Notes: generated from the letters alone by a model not told the origin. Numbered from the stretch's first letter, positions 41,551 to 56,650 are shown. The stretch: DNA of 64,000 bases from Hippophae tibetana (GCA_037013495.1 CM072810.1:75562449-75626448), one strand, 5' to 3'. Made by a program: numbers and translations.

Positions 41551-42866
41551 TTGTCTGTGGATTTCGTTTCGTATTTATTTTTGAAACCATTGTATCTTCT
41601 TCTTGACCTTTATTTCAATGTTCAATCTATCTTTGTTCTTCATAAAAAAAAGAGTAGGAAAAAGAAGATGGGTTATACTCTTCACAGTATTAAAAAAGGA
41701 AAATTTGATAAATAAGAATTCCAACTTTAAACGGCCATAACTTTTGACTCGTACACCGAAATTACTATTAAAATATTAAGTTAGAACTTGTAACGATTCC
41801 TATAATCTTATCTACTCGGCAGAAGAACCTCATTTTTTGAACACAAATTCTGCCGTTTACATCACCTACCGAGGTTTTAAAGTTTTTATCGCATATATTC
41901 CTCTCTTTTTTTGCTTTGGATTTTGTTCAATGAAACTATAACGAATATTGAGGTGCCACCCAAAAGTGTGTTTACAATAGTTCTAAATATTTTCAATATC
42001 TATCAAATATTCTCATGATCATATAAATATACTCATTATCCTTCACAATTTAATTTTTTGGAAAATAAAATTGAAAGAATAGTTTTCGAAGCCATTTATG
42101 TAGAGCTATTTTCTTTTTTTACTAAATTGTTAAATTTAATATGTCTTATTTTTCATTATTATTTTTATGCTTTTTTTCTTCACGGATGGATTATGCACAT
42201 TACACAACTAAATAGCCATATTAAAGTTGCATTACGTCTAAGGGTTTGTTCCATATAAAAGAAAATAGTAGCCTTGTGATGGAGGGAGAGCTGATAACAT
42301 TTATGAAATTATTTTTTAGGAAGATTATTGCTTTTCTTTCTCGAGTTCTTGATTGAATGCTCGATTTCGAAATATCAAAAAAAGTGATCATCCTTTTTGC
42401 CATCACAAGGTTGGGGTATTATGGACTTGTTGATGTTGTTTTTGTTGTGGATTTCGTTTCGTATATATTTTTAAAACCATTGTATCTTCTTCTTGACCTT
42501 TATTTCAATGTTCAATCTATCTTTGTTCTTCATAAAAAAAGAGTAGGTAAAAGAAGATGCGTTATACTCTTCAGAGTATTAAAAAAGGAAAATTTGATAA
42601 ATAAGAATTCCAATTTTAAACGGCCATAACTTTTGACTCGTACACCGAAATTACTATTATAATATATCAAGTTAGAAATTGTAACGATTCCTATAATCTT
42701 ATCTACTCGGCAGAAGAACCTCATTTTTTGAACACAAATTCTGCCGTTTACATCACCTACCGAGGTTTTAAAGTTTTTATCGCATATATTCCTCTCTTTT
42801 TTTGCTTTGGATTTTGTTCAATGAAACTATAATGAATATTGAGGTGCCAACCGAAAGTGTGTTTAC
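41550..42866 (+). repeat. Transitional monomers (zone 6)
   Basis: Two successive heads of the 'ctcggcag' type (near 41814 and 42708) flank the monomer at 42221. That monomer resembles the ones at 1265, 20876 and 24436 ('atgctcgatttcgaaatatc'). It marks the change from the trimeric HOR to the next tetramer. Confidence 0.75.
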
Positions 42867-45800
42867 AAATATTCTAAATATTTTCAATATCTATCAAATA
42901 TTCTCATGATCATATAAATATACTCATTATCCTTCACAATTTAGTTTTTTGGAATATAAAATTGAAAGATTAGTTTTCGAAGCCATTTACGTAGAGCTAT
43001 TTTCTTTTTTTACTAAATTGTTAAATTTAATATGTCTTATTTTTCATTATTATTTTTATGCTTTTTTTCTTCCCGGATGGATTATGCACATTACACAACT
43101 AAATAGCCACATTATAGTTGCATTAGATCTAAGGGTTTGTTCCTTATAAAAGAAAATAGTAGCCTTGTGATGGACGAAGAGCTTATAACATTTATGAAAT
43201 TATTTTTTAGGAAGATTATTTCTTTTCTTTCTGGAGTTCTTGATTTAATGCTCGAATTCGAAATATCAAAAGAAGTGAAAATCCTTTTTGCCATCACAAG
43301 GTTAGGGTATTATGGACTTGTTGATGTTGTTTTTGTTGTGGATTTCGTTTCGTATTTATTTTTGAAACCATTGTATCTTCTTCTTGACCTTTATTTCAAT
43401 GTTCAATCTATCTTTGTTCTTCATAAAAAAAAGAGTAGGTAAAAGAAGATGGGTTATACTCTTCACAGTATTAAAAAAGGAAAATTTGATAAATAAGAAT
43501 TCCAACTTTAAACGGCCATAACTTTTAACTCGTACACCGAAATTACTATTATAATATATCAAGTTAGAAATTGTAACGATTCCTATAATCTTATCTACTC
43601 GGCAGAAGAACCTCATTTTTTGAACACAAATTCTGCCGTTTACATCACCTACCGAGGTTTTAAAGTTTTTGTCGCATATATTCCTTTATTTTTTTGCTTT
43701 GGATTTTGTTTAATGCAATTATAACGAATATTGAGGTGCCGACCAAAAGTGTGTTTAAAAATATTCTAAAAATTTTCAATATCTATCAAATAATCTCATG
43801 ATCATATAAATATACTCATTATCCTTCACAATTTAGTTTTTTGGAATATAAAATTGAATGATTAGTTTTCGAAGCCATTTACGTATATTGATTTTCTTTT
43901 TTACTGATTGTTAAATTTAATATGTCTCATTTTTCATTATTATTTTTATGCTTTTTTTCTTCACGGATGGATTATGAACATTACACAACAAAATAGCCAC
44001 ATTAAAGTTGCATTATGTCTAAGGGTTTGTTCCGTATAAAAGAAAATAGTAGCCTTGTGATGGAGGAAGAACTAATAACATTTATGAACTTATTTTTTAG
44101 GAAGATGATTGCTTTTCTTTCTGGAGTTCTTGGTTGAATGCTCGAATTCAACATATTAAAAGAAGTGATCATCCTTTTTGCCATCACAAGGTTGGGGTAT
44201 TATGGACTTGTTGATGTTGTTTTTGTCTGTGGATTTCGTTTCGTATTTATTTTTGAAACCATTGTATCTTCTTCTTGACCTTTATTTCAATGTTCAATCT
44301 ATCTTTGTTCTTCATAAAAAAAAGAGTAGGAAAAAGAAGATGGGTTATACTCTTCACAATATTAAAAAAGGAAAATTTGATAAATAAGAATTCCAACTTT
44401 AAACGGCCATAACCTTTGACTCGTACACCGAAATTACTATTAAAATATTAAGTTAGAACTTGTAACGATTCCTATAATCTTATCTACGTGGCAGAAGAAC
44501 CTCATTTTTCGAACACAAATTCTGCCGTTTACATAACCTACCGAGGTTTTAAAATTTTTGTCGCATATATTACTCTTTGTTTTTTGCTTTGGATTTTGTT
44601 CAATGAAACTATAACGAATATTGAGGTGCCGACCAAAAGTGTGTTTACAAATATTCTAAATATTTTCAATATCTATCAAATATTCTCATGATCATAGAAA
44701 TATACTCATTATCCTTCACAATTTAGTTTTTTGGAATATAAAATTGAAAGATTAGTTTTCGAAGCCATTTACGTATAGCGATTTTCTTTTTTACTGATTG
44801 TTAAATTTAATATGTCTTATTTTTCATTATTATTTTTATGCTTTTTTTCTTCACGGATGAATTATGAATATTACATAACAAAATAGCCACATTAAATTTG
44901 CATTATGTCTAAGGGTTTGTTCCGTACAAAAGAAAATAGTAGTCTTGTGATGGAGGAAGAACTAATAACATTTATGAAATTATTTTTTAGGAAGATGATT
45001 GCTTTTCTTTCTGGAGTTCTTGGTTGAATGATCGAATTTGACATATTAAAAGAAGTGATCATCCTTTTTGCCATCACAAGGTTGGGGTATTATGGACTTG
45101 TTGATGTTGTTTTTGTCTGTGGATTTCGTTTCGTATTTATTTTTGAAACCATTGTATCTTCTTCTTGACCTTTATTTCAATGTTTAATCAATCTTTGTTC
45201 TTCATAAAAAAAAAAGAGTAGGAAAAAGAAGATGGGTTATACAATTCACAGTATTAAAAAAGGAAAATTTGATAAATAAGAATTCCAACTTTTAACGACC
45301 ATAACTTTTGACTTGTACCGCGAAATTACTATTATAATATATCAAGTTAGAACTTGTAATGATTCCTATAATCTTATCTACGTGGCAGAAGAACCTCATT
45401 TCTTGAACACAAATTCTCCCATTTACATCACATACCGAGGTTTTAAAGTTTTTGTCGCATATATTCCTTTTTATTTGCTTTGGATTTTATTCAATGCAAT
45501 TATAACGAATATTGATGTGCCGACCAAAAGTGTGTTTAAAAATATTCTAAATATTTTCAATATCTATCAAATATTCTCATGATCATATAAATATACTCAT
45601 TATCCTTCACAATTTAGTTTTTTGGAATATAAAATTGAATGATTAGTTTTCGAAGCCATTTACGTATATTGATTTTCTTTTTTACTGATTGTTAAATTTA
45701 ATATGTCTCATTTTTCATTATTATTTTTATGCTTTTTTTCTTCACGGATGGATTATGAACATTACACAACAAAATAGCCACATTAAAGTTGCATTATGTC

Positions 45801-46529
45801 TAAGGGTTTGTTCCGTATAAAAGAAAATAGTAGCCTTGTGATGGAGGAAGAACTAATAACATTTATGAAATTATTTTTTAGGAAGATTATTGCTTTTCTT
45901 TCTAGAGTTCTTGGTTGAATGCTCGAATTCGACATATCAAAAGAAGTGATCATCCTTTTTGCCATCACAAGGTTGGGGTATTATGGACTTGTTGATGTTG
46001 TTTTTGTCTGTGGATTTCGTTTCGTATTTATTTTTAAAACCATTGTATCTTCTTCTTGACCTTTATTTCAATGTTTAATCAATCTTTGTTCTTCATAAAA
46101 AAAAGAGTAGGAAAAAGAAGATGGGTTATACTCGTCACAGTATTAAAAATGGAAAATTTGATAAATAAGAATTCCAACTTTTAACGACCATAACTTTTGA
46201 CTCGTACCGCGAAATTACGATTATAATATATCAAGTTAGAACTTGTAATGATTCCTATAATGTTATCTACGTGCCAGAAGAACCTCATTTCTTGAACGCA
46301 AATTCTCCCATTTACATCACATACCGAGGTTTTAAAGTTTTTGTCGCATATATTCCTTTTTTTTTTGCTTTGGATTTTGTTTAATGCAATTATAACGAAT
46401 ATTGAGGTGCCGACCAAAAGTGTGTTTAAAAATATTCTAAATATTTTCAATATCTATCAAATATTCTCATGATCATATAAATATACTCATTATCCTTCAC
46501 AATTTAGTTTTTTGGAATATAAAATTGAA
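42867..46529 (+). repeat. 3,563-bp tetramer, copy 1
   Basis: Four monomers (landmarks 43112, 44002, 44892, 45783). It aligns with 46430-50092 at a constant offset of 3,563 bp. Private variants such as 'catagaaatatac' (44694), 'gaatattacataac' (44866) and 'acaattcacag' (45242) recur exactly in copy 2. The first monomer has the AGATCT-creating form also seen at 19985 and 23545. Confidence 0.88.
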
Positions 46530-49500
46530 AGATTAGTTTTCGAAGCCATTTACGTAGAGCTATTTTCTTTTTTTACTAAATTGTTAAATTTAATATGTCT
46601 TATTTTTCATTATTATTTTTATGCTTTTTTTCTTCCCGGATGGATTATGCACATTACACAACTAAATAGCCACATTATAGTTGCATTAGATCTAAGGGTT
46701 TGTTCCTTATAAAAGAAAATAGTAGCCTTGTGATGGACGAAGAGCTTATAACATTTATGAAATTATTTTTTAGGAAGATTATTTCTTTTCTTTCTGGAGT
46801 TCTTGATTTAATGCTCGAATTCGAAATATCAAAAGAAGTGAAAATCCTTTTTGCCATCACAAGGTTAGGGTATTATGGACTTGTTGATGTTGTTTTTGTT
46901 GTGGATTTCGTTTCGTATTTATTTTTGAAACCATTGTATCTTCTTCTTGACCTTTATTTCAATGTTCAATCTATCTTTGTTCTTCATAAAAAAAAGAGTA
47001 GGTAAAAGAAGATGGGTTATACTCTTCACAGTATTAAAAAAGGAAAATTTGATAAATAAGAATTCCAACTTTAAACGGCCATAACTTTTAACTCGTACAC
47101 CGAAATTACTATTATAATATATCAAGTTAGAAATTGTAACGATTCCTATAATCTTATCTACTCGGCAGAAGAACCTCATTTTTTGAACACAAATTCTGCC
47201 GTTTACATCACCTACCGAGGTTTTAAAGTTTTTGTCGCATATATTCCTTTATTTTTTTGCTTTGGATTTTGTTTAATGCAATTATAACGAATATTGAGGT
47301 GCCGACCAAAAGTGTGTTTAAAAATATTCTAAAAATTTTCAATATCTATCAAATAATCTCATGATCATATAAATATACTCATTATCCTTCACAATTTAGT
47401 TTTTTGGAATATAAAATTGAATGATTAGTTTTCGAAGCCATTTACGTATATTGATTTTCTTTTTTACTGATTGTTAAATTTAATATGTCTCATTTTTCAT
47501 TATTATTTTTATGCTTTTTTTCTTCACGGATGGATTATGAACATTACACAACAAAATAGCCACATTAAAGTTGCATTATGTCTAAGGGTTTGTTCCGTAT
47601 AAAAGAAAATAGTAGCCTTGTGATGGAGGAAGAACTAATAACATTTATGAACTTATTTTTTAGGAAGATGATTGCTTTTCTTTCTGGAGTTCTTGGTTGA
47701 ATGCTCGAATTCAACATATTAAAAGAAGTGATCATCCTTTTTGCCATCACAAGGTTGGGGTATTATGGACTTGTTGATGTTGTTTTTGTCTGTGGATTTC
47801 GTTTCGTATTTATTTTTGAAACCATTGTATCTTCTTCTTGACCTTTATTTCAATGTTCAATCTATCTTTGTTCTTCATAAAAAAAAGAGTAGGAAAAAGA
47901 AGATGGGTTATACTCTTCACAATATTAAAAAAGGAAAATTTGATAAATAAGAATTCCAACTTTAAACGGCCATAACCTTTGACTCGTACACCGAAATTAC
48001 TATTAAAATATTAAGTTAGAACTTGTAACGATTCCTATAATCTTATCTACGTGGCAGAAGAACCTCATTTTTCGAACACAAATTCTGCCGTTTACATAAC
48101 CTACCGAGGTTTTAAAATTTTTGTCGCATATATTACTCTTTGTTTTTTGCTTTGGATTTTGTTCAATGAAACTATAACGAATATTGAGGTGCCGACCAAA
48201 AGTGTGTTTACAAATATTCTAAATATTTTCAATATCTATCAAATATTCTCATGATCATAGAAATATACTCATTATCCTTCACAATTTAGTTTTTTGGAAT
48301 ATAAAATTGAAAGATTAGTTTTCGAAGCCATTTACGTATAGCGATTTTCTTTTTTACTGATTGTTAAATTTAATATGTCTTATTTTTCATTATTATTTTT
48401 ATGCTTTTTTTCTTCACGGATGAATTATGAATATTACATAACAAAATAGCCACATTAAATTTGCATTATGTCTAAGGGTTTGTTCCGTACAAAAGAAAAT
48501 AGTAGTCTTGTGATGGAGGAAGAACTAATAACATTTATGAAATTATTTTTTAGGAAGATGATTGCTTTTCTTTCTGGAGTTCTTGGTTGAATGATCGAAT
48601 TTGACATATTAAAAGAAGTGATCATCCTTTTTGCCATCACAAGGTTGGGGTATTATGGACTTGTTGATGTTGTTTTTGTCTGTGGATTTCGTTTCGTATT
48701 TATTTTTGAAACCATTGTATCTTCTTCTTGACCTTTATTTCAATGTTTAATCAATCTTTGTTCTTCATAAAAAAAAAAGAGTAGGAAAAAGAAGATGGGT
48801 TATACAATTCACAGTATTAAAAAAGGAAAATTTGATAAATAAGAATTCCAACTTTTAACGACCATAACTTTTGACTTGTACCGCGAAATTACTATTATAA
48901 TATATCAAGTTAGAACTTGTAATGATTCCTATAATCTTATCTACGTGGCAGAAGAACCTCATTTCTTGAACACAAATTCTCCCATTTACATCACATACCG
49001 AGGTTTTAAAGTTTTTGTCGCATATATTCCTTTTTATTTGCTTTGGATTTTATTCAATGCAATTATAACGAATATTGATGTGCCGACCAAAAGTGTGTTT
49101 AAAAATATTCTAAATATTTTCAATATCTATCAAATATTCTCATGATCATATAAATATACTCATTATCCTTCACAATTTAGTTTTTTGGAATATAAAATTG
49201 AATGATTAGTTTTCGAAGCCATTTACGTATATTGATTTTCTTTTTTACTGATTGTTAAATTTAATATGTCTCATTTTTCATTATTATTTTTATGCTTTTT
49301 TTCTTCACGGATGGATTATGAACATTACACAACAAAATAGCCACATTAAAGTTGCATTATGTCTAAGGGTTTGTTCCGTATAAAAGAAAATAGTAGCCTT
49401 GTGATGGAGGAAGAACTAATAACATTTATGAAATTATTTTTTAGGAAGATTATTGCTTTTCTTTCTAGAGTTCTTGGTTGAATGCTCGAATTCGACATAT

Positions 49501-50092
49501 CAAAAGAAGTGATCATCCTTTTTGCCATCACAAGGTTGGGGTATTATGGACTTGTTGATGTTGTTTTTGTCTGTGGATTTCGTTTCGTATTTATTTTTAA
49601 AACCATTGTATCTTCTTCTTGACCTTTATTTCAATGTTTAATCAATCTTTGTTCTTCATAAAAAAAAGAGTAGGAAAAAGAAGATGGGTTATACTCGTCA
49701 CAGTATTAAAAATGGAAAATTTGATAAATAAGAATTCCAACTTTTAACGACCATAACTTTTGACTCGTACCGCGAAATTACGATTATAATATATCAAGTT
49801 AGAACTTGTAATGATTCCTATAATGTTATCTACGTGCCAGAAGAACCTCATTTCTTGAACGCAAATTCTCCCATTTACATCACATACCGAGGTTTTAAAG
49901 TTTTTGTCGCATATATTCCTTTTTTTTTTGCTTTGGATTTTGTTTAATGCAATTATAACGAATATTGAGGTGCCGACCAAAAGTGTGTTTAAAAATATTC
50001 TAAATATTTTCAATATCTATCAAATATTCTCATGATCATATAAATATACTCATTATCCTTCACAATTTAGTTTTTTGGAATATAAAATTGAA
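46430..50092 (+). repeat. 3,563-bp tetramer, copy 2
   Basis: I saw no base difference from copy 1 in the lines I compared, and all open frames inside it shift by exactly 3,563 bp with unchanged translations. It ends at 50093, where 'gaatgattag' replaces 'gaaagattag'. The junction with copy 1 lies somewhere in 46430-46529, at equivalent monomer phase. Confidence 0.88.
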
Positions 50093-50235
50093 TGATTAGT
50101 TTTCGAAGCCATTTACGTATAGCGATTTTCTTTTTTACTGATTGTTAAATTTAATATGTCTTATGTTTCATTATTATTTTTATGCTTTTTTTCTTCACGG
50201 ATGGATTATGAACATTACACAACAAAATAGCCACA

Positions 50236-53200
50236 TTAAAGTTGCATTATGTCTAAGGGTTTGTTCCGTATAAAAGAAAATAGTAGCCTTGTGATGGAGG
50301 AAGAACTAATAACATTTATGAACTTATTTTTTAGGAAGATGATTGCTTTTCTTTCTGGAGTTCTTGGTTGAATGATCGAATTCAACATATTAAAAGAAGT
50401 GATCATCCTTTTTGCCATCACAAGGTTGGGGTATTATGGACTTGTTGATGTTGTTTTTGTCTGTGGATTTCGTTTCGTATTTATTTTTGAAACCATTGTA
50501 TCTTCTTCTTGACCTTTATTTCAATGTTCAATCTATCTTTGTTCTTCATAAAAAAAAGAGTAGGAAAAAGAAGATGGGTTATACTCTTCACAATATTAAA
50601 AAAGGAAAATTTGATAAATAAGAATTCCAACTTTAAACGGCCATAACCTTTGACTCGTACACCGAAATTACTATTAAAATATTAAGTTAGAACTTGTAAC
50701 GATTCCTATAATCTTATCTACGTGGCAGAAGAACCTCATTTTTCGAACACAAATTCTGCCGTTTACATAACCTACCGAGGTTTTAAAATTTTTGTCGCAT
50801 ATATTACTCTTTGTTTTTTGCTTTGGATTTTGTTCAATGAAACTATAACGAATATTGAGGTGCCGACCAAAAGTGTGTTTACAAATATTCTAAATATTTT
50901 CAATATCTATCAAATATTCTCATGATCATAGAAATATACTCATTATCCTTCACAATTTAGTTTTTTGGAATATAAAATTGAAAGATTAGTTTTCGAAGCC
51001 ATTTACGTATAGCGATTTTCTTTTTTACTGATTGTTAAATTTAATATGTCTTATTTTTCATTATTATTTTTATGCTTTTTTTCTTCACGGATGAATTATG
51101 AATATTACATAACAAAATAGCCACATTAAATTTGCATTATGTCTAAGGGTTTGTTCCGTACAAAAGAAAATAGTAGTCTTGTGATGGAGGAAGAACTAAT
51201 AACATTTATGAAATTATTTTTTAGGAAGATTATTGCTTTTCTTTCTGGAGTTCTTGGTTGAATGATAGAATTCGACATATTAAAAGAAGTGATCATCCTT
51301 TTTGCCATCACAAGGTTGGGGTATTATGGACTTGTTGATGTTGTTTTTGTCTGTGGATTTCGTTCCGTATTTTTTTTGGAACCATTGTATCTTCTTCTTG
51401 ACCTTTATTTCAATGTTTAATCAATCTTTGTTCTACATAAAAAAAAGAGTAGGAAAAAGAAGATGGGTTATACTCTTCACAGTATTAAAAATGGAAAATT
51501 TGATAAATAAGAATTCCAACTTTAAACGACCATAACTTTGGACTCGTACCGCGAAATTACTATTATAATATATCAAGTTAGAACTTGTAACGATTCCTAT
51601 AATATTATCTACGTGGCAGAAGAACCTCATTTTTTGAACACAAATTCTCCCATTTACATCACATACCGAGGTTTTAAAGTTTTTGTCGCATATATTCCTT
51701 TATTTTTTTGCTTTGGATTTTGTTTAATGCAATTATAACGAATATTGAGGTGCCGACCAAAAGTGTGTTTAAAAATATTCTAAAAATTTTCAATATCTAT
51801 CAAATATTCTCATGATCATATAAATATACTCATTATCCTTCACAATTTAGTTTTTTGGAATATAAAATTGAATGATTAGTTTTCGAAGCCATTTACGTAT
51901 ATTGATTTTCTTTTTTACTGATTGTTAAATTTAATATGTCTCATTTTTCATTATTATTTTTATGCTTTTTTTCTTCACGGATGGATTATGAACATTACAC
52001 AACAAAATAGCCACATTAAAGTTGCATTATGTCTAAGGGTTTGTTCCGTATAAAAGAAAATAGTAGCCTTGTGATGGAGGAAGAACTAATAACATTTATG
52101 AAATTATTTTTTAGGAAGATTATTGCTTTTCTTTCTGGAGTTCTTGGTTGAATGCTCGAATTCGACATATCAAAAGAAGTGATCATCCTTTTTGCCATCA
52201 CAAGGTTGGGGTATTATGGACTTGTTGATGTTGTTTTTGTCTGTGGATTTCGTTTCGTATTTATTTTTATAACCATTGTATCTTCTTCTTGACCTTTATT
52301 TCAATGTTTAATCAATCTTTGTTCTTCATAAAAAAAAGAGTAGGAAAAAGAAGATGGGTTATACTCGTCACAGTATTAAAAATGGAAAATTTGATAAATA
52401 AGAATTCCAACTTTTAACGACCATAACTTTTGACTCGTACCGCGAAATTACGATTATAATATATCAAGTTAGAACTTGTAATGATTCCTATAATGTTATC
52501 TACGTGCCAGAAGAACCTCATTTCTTGAACGCAAATTCTCCCATTTACATCACATACCGAGGTTTTAAAGTTTTTGTCGCATATATTCCTTTTTTTTTTT
52601 GCTTTGGATTTTGTTTAATGCAATTATAACGAATATTGAGGTGCCGACCAAAAGTGTGTTTAAAAATATTCTAAATATTTTCAATATCTATCAAATATTC
52701 TCATGATCATATAAATATACTCATTATCCTTCACAATTTAGTTTTTTGGAATATAAAATTGAATGATTAGTTTTCGAAGCCATTTACGTATAGCGATTTT
52801 CTTTTTTACTGATTGTTAAATTTAATATGTCTTATGTTTCATTATTATTTTTATGCTTTTTTTCTTCACGGATGGATTATGAACATTACACAACAAAATA
52901 GCCACATTAAAGTTGCATTATGTCTAAGGGTTTGTTCCGTATAAAAGAAAATAGTAGCCTTGTGATGGAGGAAGAACTAATAACATTTATGAACTTATTT
53001 TTTAGGAAGATGATTGCTTTTCTTTCTGGAGTTCTTGGTTGAATGATCGAATTCAACATATTAAAAGAAGTGATCATCCTTTTTGCCATCACAAGGTTGG
53101 GGTATTATGGACTTGTTGATGTTGTTTTTGTCTGTGGATTTCGTTTCGTATTTATTTTTGAAACCATTGTATCTTCTTCTTGACCTTTATTTCAATGTTC

Positions 53201-54688
53201 AATCTATCTTTGTTCTTCATAAAAAAAAGAGTAGGAAAAAGAAGATGGGTTATACTCTTCACAATATTAAAAAAGGAAAATTTGATAAATAAGAATTCCA
53301 ACTTTAAACGGCCATAACCTTTGACTCGTACACCGAAATTACTATTAAAATATTAAGTTAGAACTTGTAACGATTCCTATAATCTTATCTACGTGGCAGA
53401 AGAACCTCATTTTTCGAACACAAATTCTGCCGTTTACATAACCTACCGAGGTTTTAAAATTTTTGTCGCATATATTACTCTTTGTTTTTTGCTTTGGATT
53501 TTGTTCAATGAAACTATAACGAATATTGAGGTGCCGACCAAAAGTGTGTTTACAAATATTCTAAATATTTTCAATATCTATCAAATATTCTCATGATCAT
53601 AGAAATATACTCATTATCCTTCACAATTTAGTTTTTTGGAATATAAAATTGAAAGATTAGTTTTCGAAGCCATTTACGTATAGCGATTTTCTTTTTTACT
53701 GATTGTTAAATTTAATATATCTTATTTTTCATTATTATTTTTATGCTTTTTTTCTTCACGGATGAATTATGAATATTACATAACAAAATAGCCACATTAA
53801 ATTTGCATTATGTCTAAGGGTTTGTTCCGTACAAAAGAAAATAGTAGTCTTGTGATGGAGGAAGAACTAATAACATTTATGAAATTATTTTTTAGGAAGA
53901 TTATTGCTTTTCTTTCTGGAGTTCTTGGTTGAATGATAGAATTCGACATATTAAAAGAAGTGATCATCCTTTTTGCCATCACAAGGTTGGGGTATTATGG
54001 ACTTGTTGATGTTGTTTTTGTCTGTGGATTTCGTTTCGTATTTATTTTTGGAACCATTGTATCTTCTTCTTGACCTTTATTTCAATGTTTAATCAATCTT
54101 TGTTCTTCATAAAAAAAAAGAGTAGGAAAAAGAAGATGGGTTATACTCTTCACAGTATTAAAAATGGAAAATTTGATAAATAAGAATTCCAACTTTAAAC
54201 GACCATAACTTTGGACTCGTACCGCGAAATTACTATTATAATATATCAAGTTAGAACTTGTAACGATTCCTATAATATTATCTACGTGGCAGAAGAACCT
54301 CATTTTTTGAACACAAATTCTCCCATTTACATCACATACCGAGGTTTTAAAGTTTTTGTCGCATATATTCCTTTATTTTTTTGCTTTGGATTTTGTTTAA
54401 TGCAATTATAACGAATATTGAGGTGCCGACCAAAAGTGTGTTTAAAAATATTCTAAAAATTTTCAATATCTATCAAATATTCTCATGATCATATAAATAT
54501 ACTCATTATCCTTCACAATTTAGTTTTTTGGAATATAAAATTGAATGATTAGTTTTCGAAGCCATTTACGTATATTGATTTTCTTTTTTACTGATTGTTA
54601 AATTTAATATGTCTCATTTTTCATTATTATTTTTATGCTTTTTTTCTTCACGGATGGATTATGAACATTACACAACAAAATAGCCACA
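50236..54688 (+). repeat. 2,671-bp trimer repeated (zone 8, first part)
   Basis: Monomers at 50236, 51126 and 52016 recur in order at 52907, 53797 and 54689 (offset 2,671, then 2,673 after homopolymer changes). The 47565 and 48455 monomers are close relatives of 50236 and 51126 at the same 2,671-bp offset, so the series continues the end of the preceding tetramer. The third monomer of the second trimer is chimeric. Confidence 0.8.
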
Positions 54689-56650
54689 TTAAAGTTGCAT
54701 TATGTCTAAGGGTTTGTTCCGTATAAAAGAAAATAGTAGCCTTGTGATGGAGGAAGAACTAATAACATTTATGAAATTATTTTTTAGGAAGATTATTGCT
54801 TTTCTTTCTGGAGTTCTTGGTTGAATGCTCGAATTCGACATATCAAAAGAAGTGATCATCCTTTTTGCCATCACAAGGTTGGGGTATTATGGACTTGTTG
54901 ATGTTGTTTTTGTCTGTGGATTTCGTTTCCTATTTATTTTTGAAACCATTGTATCTTCTTCTTGACCTTTATTTCAATGTTCAATCTATCTTTGTTCTTC
55001 ATAAAAAAAAGAGTAGGAAAAAGAAGATGGGTTATACTCTTCACAATATTAAAAAAGGAAAATTTGATAAATAAGAATTCCAACTTTAAACGGCCATAAC
55101 CTTTGACTCGTACACCGAAATTACTATTAAAATATTAAGTTAGAACTTGTAACGATTCCTATAATCTTATCTACGTGGCAGAAGAACCTCATTTTTCGAA
55201 CACAAATTCTGCCGTTTACATAACCTACCGAGGTTTTAAAATTTTTGTCGCATATATTACTCTTTGTTTTTTGCTTTGGATTTTGTTCAATGAAACTATA
55301 ACGAATATTGAGGTGCCGACCAAAAGTGTGTTTACAAATATTCTAAATATTTTCAATATCTATCAAATATTCTCATGATCATAGAAATATACTCATTATC
55401 CTTCACAATTTAGTTTTTTGGAATATAAAATTGAAAGATTAGTTTTCGAAGCCATTTACGTATAGCGATTTTCTTTTTTACTGATTGTTAAATTTAATAT
55501 ATCTTATTTTTCATTATTATTTTTATGCTTTTTTTCTTCACGGATGAATTATGAATATTACATAACAAAATAGCCACATTAAATTTGCATTATGTCTAAG
55601 GGTTTGTTCCGTACAAAAGAAAATAGTAGTCTTGTGATGGAGGAAGAACTAATAACATTTATGAAATTATTTTTTAGGAAGATTATTGCTTTTCTTTCTG
55701 GAGTTCTTGGTTGAATGATAGAATTCGACATATTAAAAGAAGTGATCATCCTTTTTGCCATCACAAGGTTGGGGTATTATGGACTTGTTGATGTTGTTTT
55801 TGTCTGTGGATTTCGTTTCGTATTTATTTTTGGAACCATTGTATCTTCTTCTTGACCTTTATTTCAATGTTTAATCAATCTTTGTTCTTCATAAAAAAAA
55901 AGAGTAGGAAAAAGAAGATGGGTTATACTCTTCACAGTATTAAAAATGGAAAATTTGATAAATAAGAATTCCAACTTTAAACGACCATAACTTTGGACTC
56001 GTACCGCGAAATTACTATTATAATATATCAAGTTAGAACTTGTAACGATTCCTATAATATTATCTACGTGGCAGAAGAACCTCATTTTTTGAACACAAAT
56101 TCTCCCATTTACATCACATACCGAGGTTTTAAAGTTTTTGTCGCATATATTCCTTTATTTTTTTGCTATGGATTTTGTTTAATGCAATTATAACGAATAT
56201 TGAGGTGCCGACCAAAAGTGTGTTTAAAAATATTCTAAAAATTTTCAATATCTATCAAATATTCTCATGATCATATAAATATACTCATTATCCTTCACAA
56301 TTTAGTTTTTTGGAATATAAAATTGAATGATTAGTTTTCGAAGCCATTTACGTATATTGATTTTCTTTTTTACTGATTGTTAAATTTAATATGTCTCATT
56401 TTTCATTATTATTTTTATGCTTTTTTTCTTCACGGATGGATTATGAACATTACACAACAAAATAGCCACATTAAAGTTGCATTATGTCTAAGGGTTTGTT
56501 CCGTATAAAAGAAAATAGTAGCCTTGTGATGGAGGAAGAACTAATAACATTTATGAAATTATTTTTTAGGAAGATTATTGCTTTTCTTTCTGGAGTTCTT
56601 GGTTGAATGATCGAATTCAACATATCAAAAGAAGTGATCATCCTTTTTGC
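53083..56650 (+). repeat. 1,782-bp dimer repeated (zone 8, second part)
   Basis: Segments from 53083 onward recur at 54865 onward with an offset of exactly 1,782 bp (for example frames at 53393/55175, 53797/55579 and 54211/55993). The match ends inside the monomer at 56471, where 'gaatgatcgaattcaac' replaces 'gaatgctcgaattcgac'. Confidence 0.82.
54689..55578 (+). repeat. Chimeric monomer
   Basis: The left part follows the 52016 type ('gaatgctcgaattcgacatatc' features up to about 54845). The right part follows the 52907 type ('tttttgaaacc' where the 52016 type has 'tttttataacc', then 'cacaatatt'). The breakpoint lies between about 54850 and 54950. This fusion turned a trimer register into the following dimer. 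Confidence 0.75.

Noticed and set aside
41814-41821. 'ctcggcag' heads as transposon insertion junctions
   Set aside because: They are simple base variants of 'acgtggcag' at the same phase, and flanking sequence continues without a break.
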